A stretch of 8,479 nt of DNA from assembly GCA_003455595.1 (NCBI GenBank), contig DMQT01000060.1, positions 1-8,479 on the forward strand, read 5' to 3'. The DNA comes from Betaproteobacteria bacterium. Lineage in GTDB: Bacteria; Pseudomonadota; Gammaproteobacteria; Burkholderiales; Sulfuriferulaceae. Below, in pieces: positions 1 to 5,627 of the stretch (positions are counted from its first letter, which is position 1; every line of letters begins with the position of its first letter). The notes below the pieces were generated by a model. It saw only the letters and a list, made by a program, of their open reading frames with translations, searched no databases and was not told the origin of the DNA. The position numbers and the translations under genes are program-made.

Positions 1-1326
1 CGCCAGTGCAGCCGCCGGGATTTCGATCATGCCGCCCACCGGCATGGCCGCGTCGAAAACCAAGCCATCTGCCGCCAGACTGGCCTTGGCCAGCGCGATG
101 GCGTGCAAGGTCTGGCGCAGCTCGCTCAAGCTCGACAGCATCGGGATCAGCATGCGCACGCGGCCAAAATGCGAGGCGCGTAAAATCGCACGTAACTGGG
201 CACGAAACAGCTTGGGCTCGGCCAGGCACAGACGGATGGCGCGCAAGCCCAGCGCCGGATTGAGGGTGGCCGAGGTCAGTCCGGCCAGCGGCTTGTCGGC
301 GCCCAGGTCGAGTGTGCGGATGGTGACCGGCATGCCGTTCATCGCCTCTGCCACTTCCCGGTAGGCTTCAAACTGCTCGTCCTCGGTCGGCAAATCAGCC
401 CGGTTCATGAACAGGAACTCGCTGCGGAACAGGCCGATCCCGGTTGCGCCGGCTTCTTTCACCGCCACCACGTCCTGCGGCAGCTCGATATTGCCGTGTA
501 ACTCCACTGCCACGCCGTCTAGCGTGGCAGCCCGATTGCGCGTCAAGCGCTTGAGCTTCTGGTGCTCGATTTTCCATTGATTCTGACGCAGCCGGTACTC
601 TTCCAGCACCGTTTCGTCGGGGTCAACAATGACCACGCCCTGATCGCCATCGACGATGATCATCTCGTGTTCGCGGATCAACGCACGTGCGTTGTGCAGC
701 GCCATCACCGACGGGATATTCAGGCTGCGCGCCAGAATCGCGGTGTGCGACGTGGCCCCGCCCACATCGGTAATGAACGCCACGAACTGCTGGCGTTTGA
801 ACGCGATCATGTCGGCGGGTGACAGGTCGTGCGCCACCAGGATGCTATCGTCGCGCGTGTCTTCCAGCAGCGGCAGATGGCCCGGATGCCCCAATAGCAC
901 CTTGACCACCCGCTCTACCACCTGCACCACGTCGGTTTTACGCTCGCGCAGGTAAGGGTCGTCGATTTCGTTAAACTGTGCCACCAGCAGTTCCATCTGC
1001 TGGGTGAGCGCCCACTCCGCGTTGCACTGTTGCACCTCGATCAGCGCCTTGGGAGCCTGCGACAACATCGAATCGTTGAGGATCATCAGGTGCATATCGA
1101 GAAATGCGGGCAATTCTGCCGGCGCATTGGCCGGTATCTGCCCGCGCAGCAACGACATTTCGGCGCGCACGGTGTCGATGGCAGCATCAAAACGTTCCAG
1201 CTCTTCTGCGATGTGGGCCTTTTGCAGCACGTAATGCGCCACTTCCAGTCGCGTATGCGAAGCCAGCCGCGCATGTCCGATGGCGATGCCCGACGACACG
1301 CCGACACCGTGCAGGGTAAAACTCAT
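1..1326 (-). CDS. ptsI: PTS enzyme I (phosphoenolpyruvate-protein phosphotransferase), 3' end outside window
   Basis: Enzyme I takes phosphate from phosphoenolpyruvate and passes it to HPr in the cytoplasm. The reading frame is open from an ATG at 1326 to the left edge, giving 442 residues; the family is usually about 575-590, so some 135-145 C-terminal residues are missing, including the catalytic Cys region. The N-terminus reads HGVGVSSGIAIGHARL. The swivelling phosphohistidine domain has GGATSHTAILARSL, with the active His at residue 194 (codon 745-747; E. coli His189). The PEP-binding barrel begins with GIGLFRSEFLFMNR (Arg301) and continues with PVTIRTLDLGADKP and NPALGLRAIRLCLAEP. The visible end, PVGGMIEIPAAAL, is also typical. 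The start codon overlaps the ptsH stop (ATGA), which implies coupled translation. Identification is firm; only the truncation by the window limits it. Confidence 0.96.
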   Translation of the reverse strand, partial: MSFTLHGVGVSSGIAIGHARLASHTRLEVAHYVLQKAHIAEELERFDAAIDTVRAEMSLLRGQIPANAPAELPAFLDMHLMILNDSMLSQAPKALIEVQQCNAEWALTQQMELLVAQFNEIDDPYLRERKTDVVQVVERVVKVLLGHPGHLPLLEDTRDDSILVAHDLSPADMIAFKRQQFVAFITDVGGATSHTAILARSLNIPSVMALHNARALIREHEMIIVDGDQGVVIVDPDETVLEEYRLRQNQWKIEHQKLKRLTRNRAATLDGVAVELHGNIELPQDVVAVKEAGATGIGLFRSEFLFMNRADLPTEDEQFEAYREVAEAMNGMPVTIRTLDLGADKPLAGLTSATLNPALGLRAIRLCLAEPKLFRAQLRAILRASHFGRVRMLIPMLSSLSELRQTLHAIALAKASLAADGLVFDAAMPVGGMIEIPAAALA

Positions 1327-1592
1327 TCGCCTTCCCCGAATTTATCGTTAATGAGCGCCAGCAAGGCTTCCATTGCTTGGCTCTCGTCCTCGCCGTCGGT
1401 TTCTATGGTCAACGTTGCCCCCTTGGCGGCGGCCAGCATCATGACGCCCATGATGCTTTTGGCATTGACGCGACGTTGATTGCGGGTAAGCCAGACAGCA
1501 CTCTGAAACTGCGATGCGGCTTGCGTCAGCTTGGCCGAGGCGCGTGCGTGCAAGCCGAGTTTATTGCTGATTTCAACGTCCTGTTGCAGCAT
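1323..1592 (-). CDS. ptsH: HPr phosphocarrier protein
   Basis: HPr is the small phosphocarrier between enzyme I and EIIA. The product has 89 residues, the normal family length. The active site GLHARAS places the phosphorylated histidine at residue 15. NAKSIMGV places Ser46, the site for HPr kinase/phosphorylase in organisms that have that enzyme, in its usual context. The ATG start (1590-1592) lies inside the end of the EIIA gene (20-base overlap) and has GGAG about 7 bases upstream. The stop overlaps the ptsI start. The intact Ser46 region suggests that an HPr kinase is encoded elsewhere in the genome; none is in the window. Confidence 0.96.
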   Translation of the reverse strand: MLQQDVEISNKLGLHARASAKLTQAASQFQSAVWLTRNQRRVNAKSIMGVMMLAAAKGATLTIETDGEDESQAMEALLALINDKFGEGE

Positions 1593-1986
1593 CGCATAGC
1601 TCCGGTGATATATGCAGTATGCCTTCGAGCCCGCCCGATAGCGCCTTGACCACCAGCTTGTCGAGACTTTCGTTGCGGTAGGTCAGCGCGCGGATCAGCA
1701 TCGGCAGATTGACCCCGGCCAGCCCTTCCACCCGCCCTGGATAGAGCAGGCGGCACGCTGTGTTGCACGGCGTCGCGCCATATACGTCGGACAACATCAA
1801 CACGCCGTCTCCTTGATCGAGCTCGTCGATCAGGTGCTGTGCCGCCGTAACCATGGCGGCGGTATCCGGGCAATCCGTCACGTCCAGCGGGGTCAACAGC
1901 GGCGGCCTGCTGCCTAACACGTGGGTTGCGCATTGAATCAGACTCTCGCCCAGTGAACCGTGGGCGACGATCAGTATGCCTATCAT
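1573..1986 (-). CDS. PTS EIIA component, mannose/fructose-type
   Basis: This is a 137-residue cytoplasmic EIIA domain of the mannose family (PF03610-like), which accepts phosphate from HPr. The N-terminus MIGILIVAHGSLGESL carries the expected phosphorylated histidine at residue 9. DGVLMLSDVYGATPCNTA and the GVNLPMLIRAL strand also match the family. The usual EIIB domain is absent, and no EIIB, EIIC or EIID gene is visible, so a role in sugar uptake is unlikely. In betaproteobacteria such EIIA-HPr-EI sets are thought to act in regulation (inference here). It is the first gene of the operon, and its 3' end overlaps ptsH by 20 bases. The start has a modest GGA about 6 bases upstream and a TAGAAT -10-like box about 30 bases upstream. 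Confidence 0.93.
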   Translation of the reverse strand: MIGILIVAHGSLGESLIQCATHVLGSRPPLLTPLDVTDCPDTAAMVTAAQHLIDELDQGDGVLMLSDVYGATPCNTACRLLYPGRVEGLAGVNLPMLIRALTYRNESLDKLVVKALSGGLEGILHISPELCDAATGR

Positions 1987-1994
1987 GGTGAATC

Positions 1995-2039
1995 CGCTTC
2001 CGTAAATCGAAGCGTCTATTCTACCGCAGGGGAATGCGG
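1995..2039 (-). promoter_or_regulatory. Candidate promoter of the EIIA-ptsH-ptsI operon with flanking dyads
   Basis: On the minus strand a TAGAAT hexamer (2023 down to 2018) lies about 30 bases before the EIIA ATG and could be a sigma-70 -10 box; no convincing -35 stands 16-18 bases upstream. A perfect 6-bp dyad, CGCTTC-N8-GAAGCG (1995-2014), covers the expected start site. A 5-bp dyad, CCGCA-N6-TGCGG (2024-2039), lies directly upstream of the -10. This suggests an operator-flanked promoter, but it is pattern only. Confidence 0.38.
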
Positions 2040-2077
2040 CTGGCGGGATTACCCGATGAACGTGACTTTTGTGACGA

Positions 2078-2215
2078 TCACGGGTGCGTGACGTGCCCTA
2101 ATTCAATATCAGCTGCCTCTACGCGTGAGATGTCCAGCGCCCGCGCCACCCACTCGACATCGCTCAGCGCCTGCCAGTCTGGCTGCAGCATTAATCCAGC
2201 ACTTAAGGTATCCAT
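2078..2215 (-). CDS. Possible small acidic protein (45 aa), doubtful
   Basis: This short open frame starts at ATG 2213-2215, preceded by GGGGGA about 4 bases upstream. It encodes a 45-residue acidic peptide (QPDWQALSDVEWVARALD, then EAADIEL) with no Cys and no signal or membrane segment. Codon third positions are about 64% G/C, moderately coding-like. The frame is open further up, to a GTG at 2302, but the added residues have no better start signal. It ends upstream of the pts promoter and is oriented with the pts operon. I do not recognise the family. It may be a real small protein, a gene remnant or chance. Confidence 0.3.
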   Translation of the reverse strand: MDTLSAGLMLQPDWQALSDVEWVARALDISRVEAADIELGHVTHP

Positions 2216-2490
2216 GACGTCCCCCATCGCGTTATTGCTGTTTATTGGATGAGATGACACCGCCACGTTCTCATCTGCCCGAAAGGCATGCCGGTAACGC
2301 ACTGTGGCGGGAAAGGTGCGCGCCTGCAGCTGATTTAGATATGCAGAGCGTAATTGATTTTACATGCGCAAGCGGAAGAGGGGGACAGCAGACCTACCTG
2401 CCCCGCAAACGTAGTCCCAACACAACCGAATCCAGACCAGCGCATCGACTGATAACAGTCCTCAGACTTTTTCTGAACGCCGTGTCTGTT
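2216..2490. other. Intergenic stretch with short inverted repeats, no convincing gene
   Basis: These 275 bases separate the doubtful small ORF from the HMA-like gene. Two interleaved inverted repeats are visible: GATGAGA-N14-TCTCATC (2248-2275) and CCGCCAC-N37-GTGGCGG (2260-2310). Two adjacent small hairpins lie at 2447-2476. Base composition is lower in G+C than the flanking operons. The plus-strand open frame 2245-2496 has no ribosome site and no recognisable protein character. I see no promoter worth naming. Confidence 0.4.
2447..2476 (-). terminator. Two tandem small hairpins behind the HMA-like gene
   Basis: Downstream of the minus-strand stop at 2491 lie TCAGA-N5-TCTGA (2462-2476) and GACTG-ATAA-CAGTC (2447-2460), each a perfect 5-bp stem, one base apart. 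They could end or protect the transcript of the HMA-like gene. The stems are short and no U-run follows on that strand, so a classical intrinsic terminator is not established. On the plus strand a TTTTT run lies within the second hairpin, not after it. Confidence 0.25.
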
Positions 2491-2718
2491 TTATAACCCG
2501 ACCTCTTGTGCATGCAAGCCGTGCTGCCTAAAGTCCTCGACAATTTTTGATAACTGAGTCTGATCGGAATCGTATACCACCTGAACCAGATGGGGCGTGT
2601 CCTTGAAATGACTGGTTGCCAGAACACCCGGGCTATTCCGAATATCGTCTTCGACAGCCTCAAGCGTTAACTGATCAACTGATTCCTGAATATGCACAAG
2701 TACATCTATGGTTTGCAT
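2491..2718 (-). CDS. Small HMA-fold-like protein lacking the CxxC metal motif
   Basis: The product has 75 residues and a pattern that fits the beta-alpha-beta-beta-alpha-beta heavy-metal-associated fold. Strand 1 is QTIDVLVHI, helix 1 is VDQLTLEAVEDDIRNSPGV, strands 2 and 3 are ATSHF and HLVQVVYD, helix 2 is TQLSKIVEDFRQHG, and the last strand is LHAQEVGL. The NSPGV, VVYD and HGLHA positions mirror those of copper chaperones, but the GMxCxxC loop is replaced by HIQESVDQ and the protein has no cysteine. Copper binding through thiols is therefore excluded; binding by His or another ligand-sensing role stays open. The chosen ATG (2716-2718) has GAGGGG 7 bases upstream; a TTG five codons earlier overlaps that site and is less likely. 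Third-position G/C is near 50%, well below the gsh genes, which suggests a different history. No operon partner is adjacent. Confidence 0.72.
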   Translation of the reverse strand: MQTIDVLVHIQESVDQLTLEAVEDDIRNSPGVLATSHFKDTPHLVQVVYDSDQTQLSKIVEDFRQHGLHAQEVGL

Positions 2719-3035
2719 GATGAGTCCCCTCAATCACATTGAATAAGCCTGCCTGCGTACGCGATATCACAACGGCACGACTGAAGAATCCGATATCTCT
2801 GGTATTCGACTTCCACAGTAGATTTCCAAAGCGTGCTTCGCATCATCCAAATGGATGAAATAGCGGATTTGATAACACCACCTGCATAGGTTCGAACGCC
2901 AGCCGTAAACACACACTATTGTTGCAGCGGCGTAACAACGCGAGGTAGTCAACTCAACCTGTTCTGTCTATGGTGAAACTGCATTGCCCAGGCGATATAC
3001 GGCCATTTTCGAGCCTGTAACAATCAGTAGACATC
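2719..3035. other. Non-coding or decayed stretch between HMA-like gene and regulator
   Basis: These 317 bases divide two divergently oriented genes and should hold both promoters. I find no clear -35/-10 pair on either strand. Minus-strand frames 2730-2912 (GTG start) and 2767-2952 (TTG start) lack ribosome sites and recognisable motifs; the second contains a plausible-looking fragment, YFIHLDDAKHALEIY, so a gene remnant is possible. A 20-bp dyad, TTGTTGC-N6-GTAACAA, sits at 2919-2938. GGTTCGAAC near 2889 looks like a tRNA T-loop, but no stem or acceptor accompanies it. Confidence 0.4.
2919..2938. promoter_or_regulatory. 20-bp dyad, candidate operator
   Basis: TTGTTGC and GTAACAA flank a 6-base spacer; six of seven pairs are Watson-Crick and one is G/T. 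It lies about 100 bases before the regulator start and about 200 bases before the HMA-like gene, in the divergent gap, where an autoregulated LuxR-type protein could bind. The assignment is inference from position and symmetry only. Confidence 0.25.
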
Positions 3036-3667
3036 ATGCAAGAAAACGAATCCAATCATGCCGCAATATCTTTCATCAGCTTGCTGCTGGATGGGCAGGA
3101 TGCGGTTTCGGTCAGCATGATCGCCATCAACACCGCAGGGCGATTGCTGTACTGCAACCGCAATGGTCAAGCGTTGCTGAAATCCGCCCGCGTACTGCAC
3201 CTGCGCAATGGCGTATTGTCTTGCGCCGATGCCGCCCGAAGAAAAGAATTTGCTGCCGCCATCGCGCTAACCATCGACACCGGGCAGCCCGCGCACCTGT
3301 TGCTCAGTGACAGCATGCAAGTGGACCAACGTCACAGCGTGTCGCTTTCCCAGTTCCTCAAACCCGACACGCGCTCGATAGCGGGCGAGCACGAAGGGGT
3401 GCTGTGCCTGGTGGCACCGCTGGACCACAGGCGCACCAACCGTACACCAGCTCATGCAACTGTTTGGATTATCGGCCGCAGAAGCGCGGCTGGCGCGGGC
3501 GCTGGCATCGGGTGAGACGCTGGAAGCCTACGCACGGGAAAACGCGCTCAAAATGCCCACTGTAAAAACTCAGCTGCAGGCCACGTTCGCAAAGACTGGC
3601 ACCGACCCGGCAGGCCGCGCTGGTGCGGCTGATTATGGGTATCCCGGCAGTCCGCGATATTGGCTAA
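3036..3667 (+). pseudogene. LuxR-type HTH transcriptional regulator, broken by two +1 frameshifts
   Basis: Joining three frames gives a 209-residue protein. Residues 1-135 (3036-3440) resemble the PAS-like segment seen in a family of roughly 370-residue regulators (MIAINTAGRLLYCNRNGQAL, then LHLRNGVLSC and GVLCLVAPLD). Residues from about 140 on form a LuxR-like HTH: LFGLSAAEARLARALASGE, then MPTVKTQLQATFAKTGTD, then RQAALVRLIMGIPAVRDIG. The first frame change lies near 3430-3444 (one surplus base, for example at 3441). The second lies in the CCC run 3606-3608 (one surplus C). Unbroken translation of the first frame stops at 3515, before the HTH, so the sequence as given yields no DNA-binding product. 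The N-terminal half of the longer family is missing; an in-frame TAA at 3018 bars an upstream start. The ribosome site is weak. Its TAA (3665-3667) overlaps the apbE stop on the other strand. Sequencing error is the main alternative to real decay. Confidence 0.72.
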
Positions 3668-4695
3668 GAGCCTGCTGCCTTAGCTTCCATAGCGGCCTCG
3701 AAATGCAGCCGCTGCTGCATTCCCGGCGTCTGCGTCACGCGCCCGTGCGCGTCAATGAACATCACGTCAGCCACGCCCATCTGTTGGGCAGCTACGCGCC
3801 AGCCAGATGGCCCGGCGATGAAGATCGGCTTGCTGGCAACGTCAGACAGAGTGCCGGCGTGGGCAGACGGCGGCGTCAGCACGGTGACGGCTTCTACCCC
3901 TTGCGCGGGCCAGCCGGTACGCGGGTCGATGATGTGGCAATAGCGTTTACCGTTGAGCATGAAAAAGCGCTGATAATCGCCCGAGGTGCCGATGGCTTCA
4001 CCGTCGCGCAGTTCCAGTGTGGCAATCGGGCCAGGTTTGCGCGGGTGCTGAATACCGACGCGCCACGGGCGATCGCCGTGTTGACCGAGCGCGATGATAT
4101 TGCCGCCGATATTGATGAGCGCGTTTTTCACCCCCTGGCTACGCAGGTAACTGGCCGCCAGATCCAGCGCATAGCCTTTGGCATAACCGCCCAGATCGAG
4201 ACGCACAGCGGGGTTGGTGCTATGGAACAAGATGCCGTCGATGACGATGTCGCGCATCTGCGGCTTGGCTTTGACCAGCTTGGCAATCGCCACCGGGTCG
4301 GGCAGTTTCGCCGCGAAGCTATCCGACTGAAAGCCCCACAGGCGGATCAGGTCACCGATGGCGGGGTTGAACAGGCCGTGCGATTGTACCGAGTAGCGCG
4401 TCGCGTCCTGAATGATCGGAATCATGCCCGGGGCAATCGCGGCCTGCGCCGGTGCCAGCGCAAAGATGCCATTCATGCGTTCCAGTGTGCCCGGTTCCCA
4501 GGCGTGCAGCGTATGGTGCATCTGGTCGAAATCGCGCAGCACATGCGCGGTGACGCGCTGCGCCTTGGCTGCCGGCTCGCCATAAATACTGACTTCCACG
4601 CGCGTACCGAAAACGTAGCTTTCCTGCGTGTAGAGTGGCGGCTTGCTGCAGCCCGCCAGTAGCAACAGCAGGATAAAGCCGATTATGCCGCGCAT
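3664..4695 (-). CDS. apbE: FAD:protein FMN transferase, lipoprotein (ApbE family)
   Basis: ApbE proteins move FMN from FAD onto a Thr or Ser of target flavoproteins such as RnfG or NqrB/C, outside the inner membrane. The product has 343 residues, the normal length. The N-terminus MRGIIGFILLLLLAGC is a lipoprotein signal with lipobox LAGC (Cys16). Family motifs appear in order: DLGGYAKGYALD (167-178), NIGGNIIALG (195-204), GTSGDYQRFF (236-245), and His254 followed by DPRTG (257-261). The late metal-binding loop, usually D-A-L-S/A-T, reads DVASK (285-289), so Lys replaces the usual Thr ligand; activity probably persists but deserves a check. The start lies 13 bases inside gshB, with only a poor ribosome site, so translation is probably coupled to gshB. 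No flavoprotein target is encoded nearby. Confidence 0.92.
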   Translation of the reverse strand: MRGIIGFILLLLLAGCSKPPLYTQESYVFGTRVEVSIYGEPAAKAQRVTAHVLRDFDQMHHTLHAWEPGTLERMNGIFALAPAQAAIAPGMIPIIQDATRYSVQSHGLFNPAIGDLIRLWGFQSDSFAAKLPDPVAIAKLVKAKPQMRDIVIDGILFHSTNPAVRLDLGGYAKGYALDLAASYLRSQGVKNALINIGGNIIALGQHGDRPWRVGIQHPRKPGPIATLELRDGEAIGTSGDYQRFFMLNGKRYCHIIDPRTGWPAQGVEAVTVLTPPSAHAGTLSDVASKPIFIAGPSGWRVAAQQMGVADVMFIDAHGRVTQTPGMQQRLHFEAAMEAKAAGS

Positions 4696-5627
4696 TTACG
4701 TTCTAACGCGTCCACGAACGCCCCCGCCACGTTGAAGCCGGTCTGCTGGGTAATCTCCACGAACCCGGTCGGGCTGGTGACATTGATTTCAGTCAGATAA
4801 TCGCCGATGACGTCGAGTCCGACCAGAAACAGTCCCAGTTCGCGCAACGCCGCGCCGATGGTGCTGGCGATTTCCAGGTCGCGCGCCGACAGCGGCTGCG
4901 CCACGCCGCGCCCGCCCGCCGCCAGATTGCCGCGTGTCTCGCCCTCGGCCGGAATCCGTGCCAGCGCATACGGCAACGGTTCGCCGTCGATCAGCAGAAT
5001 GCGTTTGTCGCCGTGCACGATCTCGGGAATATAGCGCTGCGCCATCACCGTGCGCGTTTCCAGCTGGGTGAGGGTTTCGATAATCACGTTCACATTGGCG
5101 TCGTCGCGCCGCACGCGAAAAATCCCCGCGCCGCCCATACCGTCGAGCGGCTTCAGGATCACGTCGCCGTGTTCGGCAAGGAATGCCTTGAGGTGGAACG
5201 CGCGCCGCGTCACCAGCGTGGGCGCGGTGAACTGCGGAAAGCGCGCAATCGCCAGTTTTTCATTGAAATCGCGCAGCGCAGCCGGGCGGTTGAACACCCG
5301 TGCGCCATGGCTTTGCGCCAGATCAAGCAGGTGCGTTGTGTACAGGTATTCCGTATCAAATGGCGGGTCTTTGCGCATCACCACCGCGTCAAACTGGTTG
5401 AGCGGCATCGCCTCGACCTGCCCCAGCGTGAACCAGTTTTTATTGTCCGCATGAACCTGCAGCGCCTTGGCGTAGCCGATGACCTGCCCGTCACGTAAAA
5501 TGAGGTCCGCCTGGCGCAAGGCAAACAGTACATGACCGCTCGCGGCGGCCTCGCGCAGCATGGCCACCGAGCTATCCTTATAGGCTTTGAGATGGTCGAG
5601 CGGGTCGAGGATAAAGGCCAGTTTCAT
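4683..5627 (-). CDS. gshB: Glutathione synthetase
   Basis: This ATP-grasp enzyme joins gamma-glutamylcysteine and glycine to make glutathione in the cytoplasm. It has 314 residues (E. coli 316). Recognisable blocks are VVMRKDPPFDTEYLYTTHLL (82-101), NEKL (122-125), the ATP-grasp glycine loop ILKPLDGMGGAGIF (157-170), HGDKRILLIDGEP (205-217), RGNLAAGG (232-239), and the metal/substrate block GLDVIGDYLTEINVTSPTG (270-288). No key residue seems altered. Its ATG overlaps the gshA stop (ATGA at 5624-5627) and its end overlaps apbE by 13 bases, so the three genes form one translationally coupled operon and gshA and gshB supply successive steps. Confidence 0.97.
   Translation of the reverse strand: MKLAFILDPLDHLKAYKDSSVAMLREAAASGHVLFALRQADLILRDGQVIGYAKALQVHADNKNWFTLGQVEAMPLNQFDAVVMRKDPPFDTEYLYTTHLLDLAQSHGARVFNRPAALRDFNEKLAIARFPQFTAPTLVTRRAFHLKAFLAEHGDVILKPLDGMGGAGIFRVRRDDANVNVIIETLTQLETRTVMAQRYIPEIVHGDKRILLIDGEPLPYALARIPAEGETRGNLAAGGRGVAQPLSARDLEIASTIGAALRELGLFLVGLDVIGDYLTEINVTSPTGFVEITQQTGFNVAGAFVDALERKCAA

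Noticed and set aside
1030..1479. 149-codon plus-strand frame opposite ptsI and ptsH
   Set aside because: Antisense to two firmly identified genes; no recognisable protein features.
2260..2310. attC-like or insertion-sequence end from CCGCCAC/GTGGCGG
   Set aside because: The core sites of attC are missing, and there is no transposase or target duplication nearby.
2245..2496. 83-codon plus-strand frame in the accessory gap
   Set aside because: No usable ribosome site, no motif, and it crosses the inverted repeats and the end of the HMA-like gene.
2884..2901. tRNA fragment suggested by GGTTCGAAC
   Set aside because: The flanking bases do not form a T-stem, and no acceptor, anticodon arm or CCA end is present; TTCGAA is a common palindrome.
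3454..4662. 402-codon plus-strand frame starting in the HTH of the regulator
   Set aside because: Only the first 50 or so codons are real regulator sequence; the rest is antisense to apbE. The frame results from the second frameshift.
5013..5498. Plus-strand open frames opposite gshB
   Set aside because: They are shadows of the gshB codons with basic, low-complexity products and no ribosome sites.
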